This document shows, one piece after another, positions 1 to 9,857 of a DNA stretch of 64,000 bases. Source of the stretch: Costus lasius. Its lineage: Eukaryota; Streptophyta; Magnoliopsida; Zingiberales; Costaceae. Below the pieces are notes generated by a model. That model ran no database searches and was not told the origin of the DNA. It worked only from the letters and a program-made list of their open reading frames with translations. Every line of letters starts with the position of its first letter. The first letter of the stretch is position 1. Position numbers and translations under genes: made by a program. The stretch covers positions 67,316,018-67,380,017 of the forward strand of contig CM050453.2 in the NCBI GenBank assembly GCA_027563935.2, written 5' to 3'.

Positions 1-775
1 AGAAATAAGAATTAATTTACAATAAAATTCAAGGCACGCAGGCCCCAGCACAGCACACATTAAACGGGCAGCCCACATAAGATTAAATAAACATACATAT
101 GGCATCCAATCAGCATGTGATCCAATCATGAAAAATAAAATTTTGAAAAAACCCCATTGAGATTAATTTTATTTTTCCTTATTTGCCCTACAACCTTACA
201 ACGGTCCATTACTAGGGATCCACTCATCCAACCTAGTCAGATCCACTGCCCTTGCATGCACCAAGTCCTAACTGACTTGAGTCGACCAAAAGGTCAACCA
301 TGCATGCGCCAGGGCTGAACAACCCTCATGAGATCTGGCAAGCGGGTGTGACCCCGGGCCTAACTCATGTGCGTTCACTATTCGTCTCAATCAGACATCG
401 CTACACGCCTATCTGCAGTCGACCTGTAGCCACCAGATGCTCGCGCACAGGTGCTATCTGGTCAACCCATCAAGGCTGTCAGATGGTCTGATCAGACTAT
501 TGGATCTAACCTAGGGGATGACTTCAACCCTAATAACCTGTCTAAGGGTTTACAGTAAGGCCTTAGATCTATAGTGAGTCGCGCATGTCATATAGTTTTG
601 ATAAAACAAAGATGCGCCTACATGCCAATATACATGCGCACATGAAACATAAAATAGGTTTCGGCATGATAGAAGTTAACATGATAAATTTACGCATGAT
701 ATAGATCTAAGCATTCATGGAACACAAAATCAAAGCAATCATATAAATATGCATGTAACCTGCTCTGATACCAAT
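1..775 (-). other. Copia leader (internal 5' region) of a second element sharing the LTR at 776-2453
   Basis: Untranslated leader between an LTR and gag of the Copia family, read on the minus strand. It ends at the LTR with a primer-binding site (761-773, TGGTATCAGAGCA on the minus strand) that fits initiator tRNA-Met. The stretch is the same, base for base as far as I compared, as 7403-8177. A leader is not duplicated by normal retrotransposition, so it belongs to a second internal region lying left of the window. No credible coding sequence is present. Confidence 0.85.
761..773 (-). other. Primer-binding site, tRNA-iMet type
   Basis: The minus strand reads TGGTATCAGAGCA, the usual Copia primer-binding site, two bases inside the LTR boundary at 776. 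It primes minus-strand DNA synthesis from initiator tRNA-Met. Confidence 0.9.
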
Positions 776-2453
776 TGAAGGTTCCCACATAAGGGGCGAA
801 ACCCTAAAGTGGCGCAAACAAAAATGGGCAGCGGATTCAAGGGTTTCATAGGATCGATGAGCATGCATTATATGATCAACTTTTGAAGCATGAATAGAGA
901 AGATGCGATTCATACCATGGCCATTTCTAGATGGCGCCTTGGAAGCAAGAGAACAACGAAGGTCTCCTCCAAATCGTCACACACAATATGAGCGACGGCT
1001 TGCTTCTTGTCGTCCCTTGTGCTAGCAAGGATCGTCCAAGGTGTCTTTAATCGAAAGGAAAGGGAGAGAGCAACTCCTTGCTTGGCAAAAACTTTCCTCT
1101 TGTCGTCTCCACTTCTCTCCACGAGATGTCTCTACTCGTCCAAAAATAAGAGAGGGCGACAAAGGCGTGAAGAGGCGACGTGAGAGAGAGGTGGTCACAT
1201 TGTGACATGCTTTCTAAAAATAGAAAGCCAACAATTCATGCGACCATGAATTTTTCCCTCAACGCAAATTCCTCTTCAATTGAACCATGCGCTCATATAA
1301 TGAGCTGGTTCATTTCGGTTTGGCCCAAGACCAAATAAACCAAGCAATATGGTCTAGATCTCAATTAAACCCAAAGGCTCTTGATCTGACCGTCAATCTC
1401 TTGATGCTCCTGATCTGACCGATCCAGCATCCATTCTCTCAATCGAAGCTTACCGATCTTAAGCCCTAATCAATCAGACATGATCAGACCAGATCTCACT
1501 TACAATCAGAGATTAAATCCCTTTAAACTGAACCTGAACAATTCAGTCCACACGATCTGACTTAAGTAAGCCATTTCATCAAATTGTGCGACCCTGAGGG
1601 TTTCCTTTAAATGTCGGTAACGATAACTCACGTCATCACGATCAGTGAGGGGTATCTAGCAACACATCACTGTCTCCCGATATAAAGGAAAGAGTCTTCC
1701 AAGACTACACCCAAAAACAGCACAAGTGTGAATCAACTTCACTAAGCATACATATTTCCTTTGCCACTGGATGTTCTTATTGGACAAGCGTGTCAAGCTT
1801 GTAGCTCCAATATGATGAGCATGATTAGATCAGATGAACACAGTCATCTGGGTATGGCCATACACTTTCTCATCATCTCATCCAGGGGGCCCCTTTAGAA
1901 CATCACACTCCTTAAACAAGGAGACGGCAATCCTATGTCTATCACTAGTGCCCTAACCTGACTCAAGCTCACCATCCAAGATAGTCTATAATCATTATAT
2001 TTCAAATGATATTGAACTATCTCAAAACAATGACAATCATCATTTAGAAACACAAGTGATCTCAAGTCAGAGGAAATGTGCCACTTGATACAATCAAGGA
2101 ATATTCACATTGTGACAAGCAATTGAATATCCTAGTAGGGTCTGTCCAGTACATCCAATGTACCCATGAGTCTACATCTTATTCCATGCTCGAAGCATCC
2201 TATAAGATTAGAACACATACTAGTCTTAACCATATCAAGGCTGTCTCATGTTCACCAAGATACATCGACTAAGGACATATAGCATGTCAGCCTAGCTGAA
2301 CAGCATTGAGACATTATTCAGAAGTATATCTATTGCAGCAGATAATATAACAAACTGAATAATAACCATGCCTTTATAAACATAAGAGTTTATTACATGA
2401 TACTGATACAATCCTTAGGCCTCAAACATTAGCCTTAAGGGCATACCCCAACA
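776..2453 (-). repeat. Copia LTR shared by two internal regions
   Basis: Minus-strand LTR starting TGTTGGGGTATGCCC at 2453 and ending CA at 776. On its upstream side lie the purine tract and RNase H end of A, so it is A's 3' LTR. On its downstream side lies a perfect primer-binding site, so it is also the 5' LTR of a second unit. It is the same as 8178-9855 as far as I compared. Confidence 0.93.
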
Positions 2454-2470
2454 ATCTCCCACTTGCACTT
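2454..2470 (-). other. Polypurine tract of Copia A
   Basis: The minus strand reads AAGTGCAAGTGGGAGAT directly before the LTR start at 2453. This is the plus-strand primer of reverse transcription and lies just after the polyprotein stop. Confidence 0.85.
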
Positions 2471-2473
2471 AAT

Positions 2474-5400
2474 CTAATGGTTGAGAAATCTCAAACCCAT
2501 ATTATTACAGTGCTTCTCATGCTTCTGCTGCGCTAGAGGCTTAGTAAGCGGGTCTGCCAGATTGTCATCTGTATGTACCTTGCAGACTTTGATCTCGCCA
2601 CGATCAATGATCTCCCTGATCAAATGAAACCGTCTCTGTATGTGCTTGGACTTCTGGTGCGACCGTGGTTCCTTTGCCTGTGCTATTGCTCCAGTGTTAT
2701 CACAGAAGATAACCAAAGGATCTGCACTCGAAGGAACAACACCAAGTTCTCTCACGAACTTACGAATCCACACTGCCTCCTTGGATGCTTCCGAGGCTGC
2801 AACAGACTCGGCTTCTGTTGTGGAATTAGCAACAGTTGACTGTTTGAAACTCTTCCACACCACTGCTCCTCCATTCAAGCTAAAAACATAGCCTGATTGC
2901 GATCGGAAATCATCCTGGTCAGACTGGAACGAAGCGTCAGTATATCCTTCAATACTGAGTTCTTCCTGACCACCATATATCAAGAACATATCTTTGGTTC
3001 TCCACAGATATTTTAAGATGTTCTTGACCGCAATCCAGTGTGCCTGACCTGGATTACTTTGGAACCGACTGGTCACGCTTAACCCGTAAGCGACGTCTGG
3101 GCGAGTACACAACATCGCATACATTATGGACCCAATAGCCGAAGCATAAGGCGTATTGTCCATTTCATCTTTCTCAGTCTGTGTTTGTGGACACTGACTC
3201 TTTGAAAGATTCAGACCATGTCTGACTGGAAGATATCCTCTTTTAGAATTCTCTAAATGAAATCTCTCCAGGACTTTATCGATGTAAGTACTCTGGCACA
3301 GCCCGAGAAGCCTCTTAGATCTATCCCTGTAGATCTTCACACCTAACACATAGGCTGCTTCTCCTAGATCTTTCATCTGGAAACATTTCCTTAACCATGC
3401 CTTAACCGCATGCATTTCAGGAATGTCATTTCCAATGATCAAGATATCATCGACATAGAGGACTAGGAAAGTAATCACGCTCCCACTAAACCTCTTATAT
3501 ACACACGGGTCATCCTCGTTCTTGATGAAACCAAACTCAGTGACTGATTCATCAAAACGAATATTCCAGCTTCTTGATGCTTGTTTAAGTCCATAAATAG
3601 ACTTCTTCAACTTGCATATCTTATGACGATCTGATGGATTAGTGAAACCTTCTGGTTGTGTCATATACACATCCTCATCCAAATTTCCATTCAGGAAAGC
3701 TGTTTTCACATCCATTTGCCAGATCTCATAATCATAATATGCTGCTATCGCAAAAAGAATCCGAATAGACTTAAACATAGCTACTGGTGAGAAAGTTTCA
3801 TCATAATCTATCCCGTAGATTTGTTTGAAACCTTTCGCAACTAGCCTGCCTTTATAGGTAACCACGTTACCATCCATGTCAATCTTCTTCTTGAAGATCC
3901 ATTTACAGCCTATAGGGATAACTCCCGGAGGCGGATCAACCAAATCCCAGACTTGGTTATCTGACATGGAGTCCATCTCGGCTCGCATAGCTTCAAGCCA
4001 TCTCGCTGACTCCGGTCCACTGACCGCATCCGCATAAGTGAGGGGTTCATCATGATCAATGATGTAGACTCCGTCATAGCGCTCAGGCTGTCGACGGATC
4101 CTTCCCGATCTTCGCGGTTCCCGTGATATCTGAGCCTCAGGTTGTTCAATAACCTGTTCTACCGGCTCAGGCTCATCCAACTGTGCTTGAGCACTTTGTC
4201 CTTCTTCTGGATTCTCATCCAACTTTATTTCTCTCCCACTGGCCTCTTGTAGAAGAAACTCCTTCTCAAGAAATATGGCCGTCCGAGCAACAAACACCTT
4301 GTTCTCTTTGGGATCGAAGAAATAATAACCCTTAGTTTCCTTAGGGTAACCGACAAAGATACATTTGTCATATCTGCTCTCTAGTTTCCCAGAGGCGAGC
4401 TTTTTGACATAAGCCTCGCAGCCCCAGATCCTGATAAATGTCAAGCTTGGCTGTTTCCCATACCATAACTCATATGGCATCTTTGAAACGGCCTTGGATG
4501 GCACTCGGTTTAGTACCTTTGCAGCTTTTTCCAGTGCAAATCCCCAAAAGGAGTATGGAAGAGTAGCCTGACTCATCATAGAACGAACCATATCAAGTAA
4601 CGTTCTATTTCTCCTCTCGGACACACCATTCCATTGGGGTGTTCCTGGCGGAGTGAGCTGTGAGATAATCCCACACTCCTTCAGATAGTCAGTAAACGCA
4701 TGACTTAGGTATTCTCCACCTCGATCAGAACGAAGTGCCTTGATATTTCGGCCTAGCTGATTCTGTACTTCATTCTTGAACTCTTTGAACTTGTCAAAAG
4801 ATTCACTTTTATGTCTCATTACATAGACATACCCGTATCTACTGAAATCATCAGTAAAGGTAATGAAGTACTGATAGCCACCTCTGGCATGTTTACTAAA
4901 TGGCCCACACACATCACTGTGTATAAGGTCAAGTAAACCTGAAGCCCTTTGACCTTTGTGAGGAAAAGGTGACTTCGTCATTTTACCCATTAAACAAGCC
5001 TTGCATGTATCAATCTCCTCATAGGAGAATGATCCCAGCAGTCCATGATCATGCAACCGCTTAATGCGTTTCTTGTTAATATGGCCTAAACGACTATGCC
5101 ATAGCAAGGTGCTGTCATCAGCATACTTGGCTTTCTTAATATCAATATTTTGTATAGAACATTCCATGTCCAACATGAATAACCCATTGTTAATTGAACC
5201 AGTTGCATAAACAATATTATCTAAAGATAAAACACACTTTGAAATATTGCATTCAAAGGAAAATCCCTTCCTGACAAGAGCAGGAATAGAGATAATATTT
5301 TTAGTAATACTGGGAACAAAGTAACAATTGTCTAGTTCCAATACAAGTCCAGATGGTAAAGAAATGAAATAGTCTCCTACAGCAACAGTAGCAACCCGTG

Positions 5401-6355
5401 CCCCGTTTCCAACGCTGAGGTCCACCTCATGCTGTCCCACCTGCCTTCTTCTCTTGAGTTCCTGTACATTTGAACAAATGTGAACTCCACATGCAGTGTC
5501 CAACACCCATGATATAGAAGAAGAAAACATGACCTCAGTCACAAAAATACCTGAGCCAGAAGCGAAGCTTCCCCTCTTATCTCCTTGGAGCGCTTTACAG
5601 TCCTTTTTCCAGTGACCCAGCTGGCCACAGTGGAAACATCTGTATTCCTTGGACTGCTTCACCTTTTGTTTCAGAGCCTTGCTGTAATTCTTGACAGGGG
5701 TCTTGCCCTTCTTCCCCTTCTTCTTGTTCCTAGAAGGAACCATTAAGACAGAGGTCGAAGGCTTTCCCTTCAGAGTTTCCTCAGTAGTCAAGAGCATATT
5801 CAGCAGCTCTGCCGGAGTACAATCGATTTTGTTCATATTAAAGTTAATGATGAACGCGTCGAATGAAGGCGGGAGAGACTGCAGAATAATGTCTACAGCA
5901 AGCTCCTGATTGATGGTATGCCCCAGTTTCTCTAGAGCTTCCTTGTGCCCAATCATCTTGAGCACATGAGCTCCCACTGGGCTCCCTTCAGCCAGTTTGC
6001 TCTGAAAGAAAAGCTTTGTCAGATTATAGCGTTCTGTCCTCGCCTGTGCAGCATACAGCATCTTGAGGTTTGCTATCATGTCTATAGCAGACATATCCTC
6101 ATGCTGACGCTGCAGCGGTGGCGTCATAGACGCTAGCATCAGGCAAGCGACATCAATGCTATCATTGACGTGCTTTTCATAGGCTTCCCGAACCGCCCTT
6201 GCGGCGTTCGGGGCGGGCTGAGGCGGTATCGCCGTCTCGAGGACATACAGTTTCCTCTCTGCCTTAAGAACGATCTTAAGGTGTCCGTACCAGTCTGAGA
6301 AGTTCGGCCCAGCAAACTTCTCCCTTTCCAGTAGGGATCGCACATTGAAGCTCAT
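2474..6355 (-). CDS. Copia gag-pol polyprotein, intact (1293 aa)
   Basis: Single open polyprotein in Copia order. Gag occupies about residues 1-235 and is followed by a zinc knuckle CFHCGQLGHWKKDC (240-253). The aspartic protease has the active-site motif WVLDTACG (D286). Integrase follows with an HHCC-type zinc region (about 418-455) and a D,D,E core (about 481, 543, 577: HSDVCGPF, RSDRGGEY, NGVSERRNR). Reverse transcriptase has YVDD near 968, and RNase H starts near TDASFQSD (about 1138). No stop or frameshift is seen, and the length is normal for the group. One difference from copies B and C is TEAESVAAS where they have TEAEYVAAS, in RNase H. The start Met is shared with copies C and D. 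It is the only open gag-pol in the window and a plausible source of enzymes for its relatives. Confidence 0.95.
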   Translation of the reverse strand: MSFNVRSLLEREKFAGPNFSDWYGHLKIVLKAERKLYVLETAIPPQPAPNAARAVREAYEKHVNDSIDVACLMLASMTPPLQRQHEDMSAIDMIANLKMLYAAQARTERYNLTKLFFQSKLAEGSPVGAHVLKMIGHKEALEKLGHTINQELAVDIILQSLPPSFDAFIINFNMNKIDCTPAELLNMLLTTEETLKGKPSTSVLMVPSRNKKKGKKGKTPVKNYSKALKQKVKQSKEYRCFHCGQLGHWKKDCKALQGDKRGSFASGSGIFVTEVMFSSSISWVLDTACGVHICSNVQELKRRRQVGQHEVDLSVGNGARVATVAVGDYFISLPSGLVLELDNCYFVPSITKNIISIPALVRKGFSFECNISKCVLSLDNIVYATGSINNGLFMLDMECSIQNIDIKKAKYADDSTLLWHSRLGHINKKRIKRLHDHGLLGSFSYEEIDTCKACLMGKMTKSPFPHKGQRASGLLDLIHSDVCGPFSKHARGGYQYFITFTDDFSRYGYVYVMRHKSESFDKFKEFKNEVQNQLGRNIKALRSDRGGEYLSHAFTDYLKECGIISQLTPPGTPQWNGVSERRNRTLLDMVRSMMSQATLPYSFWGFALEKAAKVLNRVPSKAVSKMPYELWYGKQPSLTFIRIWGCEAYVKKLASGKLESRYDKCIFVGYPKETKGYYFFDPKENKVFVARTAIFLEKEFLLQEASGREIKLDENPEEGQSAQAQLDEPEPVEQVIEQPEAQISREPRRSGRIRRQPERYDGVYIIDHDEPLTYADAVSGPESARWLEAMRAEMDSMSDNQVWDLVDPPPGVIPIGCKWIFKKKIDMDGNVVTYKGRLVAKGFKQIYGIDYDETFSPVAMFKSIRILFAIAAYYDYEIWQMDVKTAFLNGNLDEDVYMTQPEGFTNPSDRHKICKLKKSIYGLKQASRSWNIRFDESVTEFGFIKNEDDPCVYKRFSGSVITFLVLYVDDILIIGNDIPEMHAVKAWLRKCFQMKDLGEAAYVLGVKIYRDRSKRLLGLCQSTYIDKVLERFHLENSKRGYLPVRHGLNLSKSQCPQTQTEKDEMDNTPYASAIGSIMYAMLCTRPDVAYGLSVTSRFQSNPGQAHWIAVKNILKYLWRTKDMFLIYGGQEELSIEGYTDASFQSDQDDFRSQSGYVFSLNGGAVVWKSFKQSTVANSTTEAESVAASEASKEAVWIRKFVRELGVVPSSADPLVIFCDNTGAIAQAKEPRSHQKSKHIQRRFHLIREIIDRGEIKVCKVHTDDNLADPLTKPLAQQKHEKHCNNMGLRFLNH

Positions 6356-8177
6356 GGTGTTCGTTGCTGCAGGTATCTACAACAATGCAAGAACAACAAG
6401 GTCAGTATCAATGTTAAGAATCAATCAGGACTTAAGAAAGATTCTTTTTCTCACTATTTTATCTGGCTAAAAAATCCAGCAAAACAGCCCGAAAGAGTAG
6501 AACTCTTTTAGTGAGATGGGATCCAGATTTCATACTTGGTCTCCGCGTCCCGCTCAGGCGAGATAAGATGCACAGAGAGTACAAGCACTAATCTCTGGTA
6601 GGCTGCCCTAGCCAATCGCCAACCCGTGCGATTCCCCTTCATCTGGGCAATCCAGCAGACTGTGCCAACTGAGTTGGTACAACACAATCTCTGACCCCAC
6701 AGATGGCTGCCTCCATGTGCTACCATATGCGCCACATATGTAGGCTACATGGTCAAGCTGACCCGACCTACTCCCTGGACCACCACGTGCTATGCTGAGC
6801 AACGAGAAGCGATAAATCCCTTCTCTGTAACACGCAGGTGTAATCCCGCACCGTCTGAAGATAGATGGACGTGCCCACTGAGTGGGTACAACATGGCTCT
6901 AACGATAATCAGAACAGTGAGGTTTCGCGTCAGAAGGCTAACGAGCTTGATATTTTAGCGTTGGATTTTAACGGTCTTTTATCTTCTTCACTATCATGCA
7001 ATTCCTATGGTGATAGCAGAAGATAAATAAATCATGCTGTTCTACTTATTTAAACAATAAAAGAAAGCATGGATCTTATGTGGTAAAAGCCCATAGCCTA
7101 AGTAAGACCTTAAGATACTTAAGTCTTCACTTGCTTTTCTTCATGGGACTTTAGCTGCTCATCTGGCCCAAACCAGGGCCCAAGCGCCATTTGCAGCTGA
7201 GGTGCGCCCACCAGGGAAAATGCGCCTGGTCCCAGAGTCGAACCCTGGACCTCCCACCTGGTCAAGCCACTGCTGCATGCGCCTCTGCCAAGTGTGCTCT
7301 ATGCTCTTGTCTGATTAACTTACAAATTAATCTATCTAGACAAGATTGACTCGCAGGTCAATTACATTTTATAAATTAATTAAACTGTGATTCGCAGATC
7401 ACAGAAATAAGAATTAATTTACAATAAAATTCAAGGCACGCAGGCCCCAGCACAGCACACATTAAACGGGCAGCCCACATAAGATTAAATAAACATACAT
7501 ATGGCATCCAATCAGCATGTGATCCAATCATGAAAAATAAAATTTTGAAAAAACCCCATTGAGATTAATTTTATTTTTCCTTATTTGCCCTACAACCTTA
7601 CAACGGTCCATTACTAGGGATCCACTCATCCAACCTAGTCAGATCCACTGCCCTTGCATGCACCAAGTCCTAACTGACTTGAGTCGACCAAAAGGTCAAC
7701 CATGCATGCGCCAGGGCTGAACAACCCTCATGAGATCTGGCAAGCGGGTGTGACCCCGGGCCTAACTCATGTGCGTTCACTATTCGTCTCAATCAGACAT
7801 CGCTACACGCCTATCTGCAGTCGACCTGTAGCCACCAGATGCTCGCGCACAGGTGCTATCTGGTCAACCCATCAAGGCTGTCAGATGGTCTGATCAGACT
7901 ATTGGATCTAACCTAGGGGATGACTTCAACCCTAATAACCTGTCTAAGGGTTTACAGTAAGGCCTTAGATCTATAGTGAGTCGCGCATGTCATATAGTTT
8001 TGATAAAACAAAGATGCGCCTACATGCCAATATACATGCGCACATGAAACATAAAATAGGTTTCGGCATGATAGAAGTTAACATGATAAATTTACGCATG
8101 ATATAGATCTAAGCATTCATGGAACACAAAATCAAAGCAATCATATAAATATGCATGTAACCTGCTCTGATACCAAT
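6356..8177 (-). other. Leader of Copia A with primer-binding site
   Basis: About 1.8 kb untranslated leader between the 5' LTR and gag. The primer site for tRNA-iMet is at 8163-8175. It contains two related short hairpins (cores near 6670-6682 and 6867-6879) and a tRNA-3'-half-like stretch near 7231-7300. No ORF in it looks genuine. Confidence 0.85.
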
Positions 8178-9855
8178 TGAAGGTTCCCACATAAGGGGCG
8201 AAACCCTAAAGTGGCGCAAACAAAAATGGGCAGCGGATTCAAGGGTTTCATAGGATCGATGAGCATGCATTATATGATCAACTTTTGAAGCATGAATAGA
8301 GAAGATGCGATTCATACCATGGCCATTTCTAGATGGCGCCTTGGAAGCAAGAGAACAACGAAGGTCTCCTCCAAATCGTCACACACAATATGAGCGACGG
8401 CTTGCTTCTTGTCGTCCCTTGTGCTAGCAAGGATCGTCCAAGGTGTCTTTAATCGAAAGGAAAGGGAGAGAGCAACTCCTTGCTTGGCAAAAACTTTCCT
8501 CTTGTCGTCTCCACTTCTCTCCACGAGATGTCTCTACTCGTCCAAAAATAAGAGAGGGCGACAAAGGCGTGAAGAGGCGACGTGAGAGAGAGGTGGTCAC
8601 ATTGTGACATGCTTTCTAAAAATAGAAAGCCAACAATTCATGCGACCATGAATTTTTCCCTCAACGCAAATTCCTCTTCAATTGAACCATGCGCTCATAT
8701 AATGAGCTGGTTCATTTCGGTTTGGCCCAAGACCAAATAAACCAAGCAATATGGTCTAGATCTCAATTAAACCCAAAGGCTCTTGATCTGACCGTCAATC
8801 TCTTGATGCTCCTGATCTGACCGATCCAGCATCCATTCTCTCAATCGAAGCTTACCGATCTTAAGCCCTAATCAATCAGACATGATCAGACCAGATCTCA
8901 CTTACAATCAGAGATTAAATCCCTTTAAACTGAACCTGAACAATTCAGTCCACACGATCTGACTTAAGTAAGCCATTTCATCAAATTGTGCGACCCTGAG
9001 GGTTTCCTTTAAATGTCGGTAACGATAACTCACGTCATCACGATCAGTGAGGGGTATCTAGCAACACATCACTGTCTCCCGATATAAAGGAAAGAGTCTT
9101 CCAAGACTACACCCAAAAACAGCACAAGTGTGAATCAACTTCACTAAGCATACATATTTCCTTTGCCACTGGATGTTCTTATTGGACAAGCGTGTCAAGC
9201 TTGTAGCTCCAATATGATGAGCATGATTAGATCAGATGAACACAGTCATCTGGGTATGGCCATACACTTTCTCATCATCTCATCCAGGGGGCCCCTTTAG
9301 AACATCACACTCCTTAAACAAGGAGACGGCAATCCTATGTCTATCACTAGTGCCCTAACCTGACTCAAGCTCACCATCCAAGATAGTCTATAATCATTAT
9401 ATTTCAAATGATATTGAACTATCTCAAAACAATGACAATCATCATTTAGAAACACAAGTGATCTCAAGTCAGAGGAAATGTGCCACTTGATACAATCAAG
9501 GAATATTCACATTGTGACAAGCAATTGAATATCCTAGTAGGGTCTGTCCAGTACATCCAATGTACCCATGAGTCTACATCTTATTCCATGCTCGAAGCAT
9601 CCTATAAGATTAGAACACATACTAGTCTTAACCATATCAAGGCTGTCTCATGTTCACCAAGATACATCGACTAAGGACATATAGCATGTCAGCCTAGCTG
9701 AACAGCATTGAGACATTATTCAGAAGTATATCTATTGCAGCAGATAATATAACAAACTGAATAATAACCATGCCTTTATAAACATAAGAGTTTATTACAT
9801 GATACTGATACAATCCTTAGGCCTCAAACATTAGCCTTAAGGGCATACCCCAACA
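8178..9855 (-). repeat. 5' LTR of Copia A
   Basis: 1678-bp LTR, TG at 9855 to CA at 8178 on the minus strand, followed by the primer site. It abuts protease-region coding sequence of Copia B at 9856. Confidence 0.93.
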
Positions 9856-9857
9856 GA

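Larger units (their letters stand above)
776..9855 (-). mobile_element. Copia retrotransposon A (Angela/Tork-like), full length
   Basis: Complete LTR retrotransposon on the minus strand: 5' LTR 8178-9855, primer site 8163-8175, leader to 6356, open gag-pol 6355-2474, purine tract 2454-2468, 3' LTR 776-2453. The LTRs (TG...CA, 1678 bp each) appear identical, so insertion or rearrangement is recent. The right flank GAAAC (9856-9860) is the first base group of interrupted Copia B. The matching left flank is not visible, because the left LTR runs straight into another internal region instead of host DNA. The Angela/Tork assignment rests on LTR start, LTR length and domain order; it is a family-level judgement. 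Confidence 0.9.

Noticed and set aside
2078..2272. Conserved 64-codon frame in every Copia LTR (also 9480, 12994, 16256, 20906, 54778, 62097)
   Set aside because: Conservation follows the LTR as a whole, the frame appears on the strand opposite to the element's transcript, and no protein motif is present.
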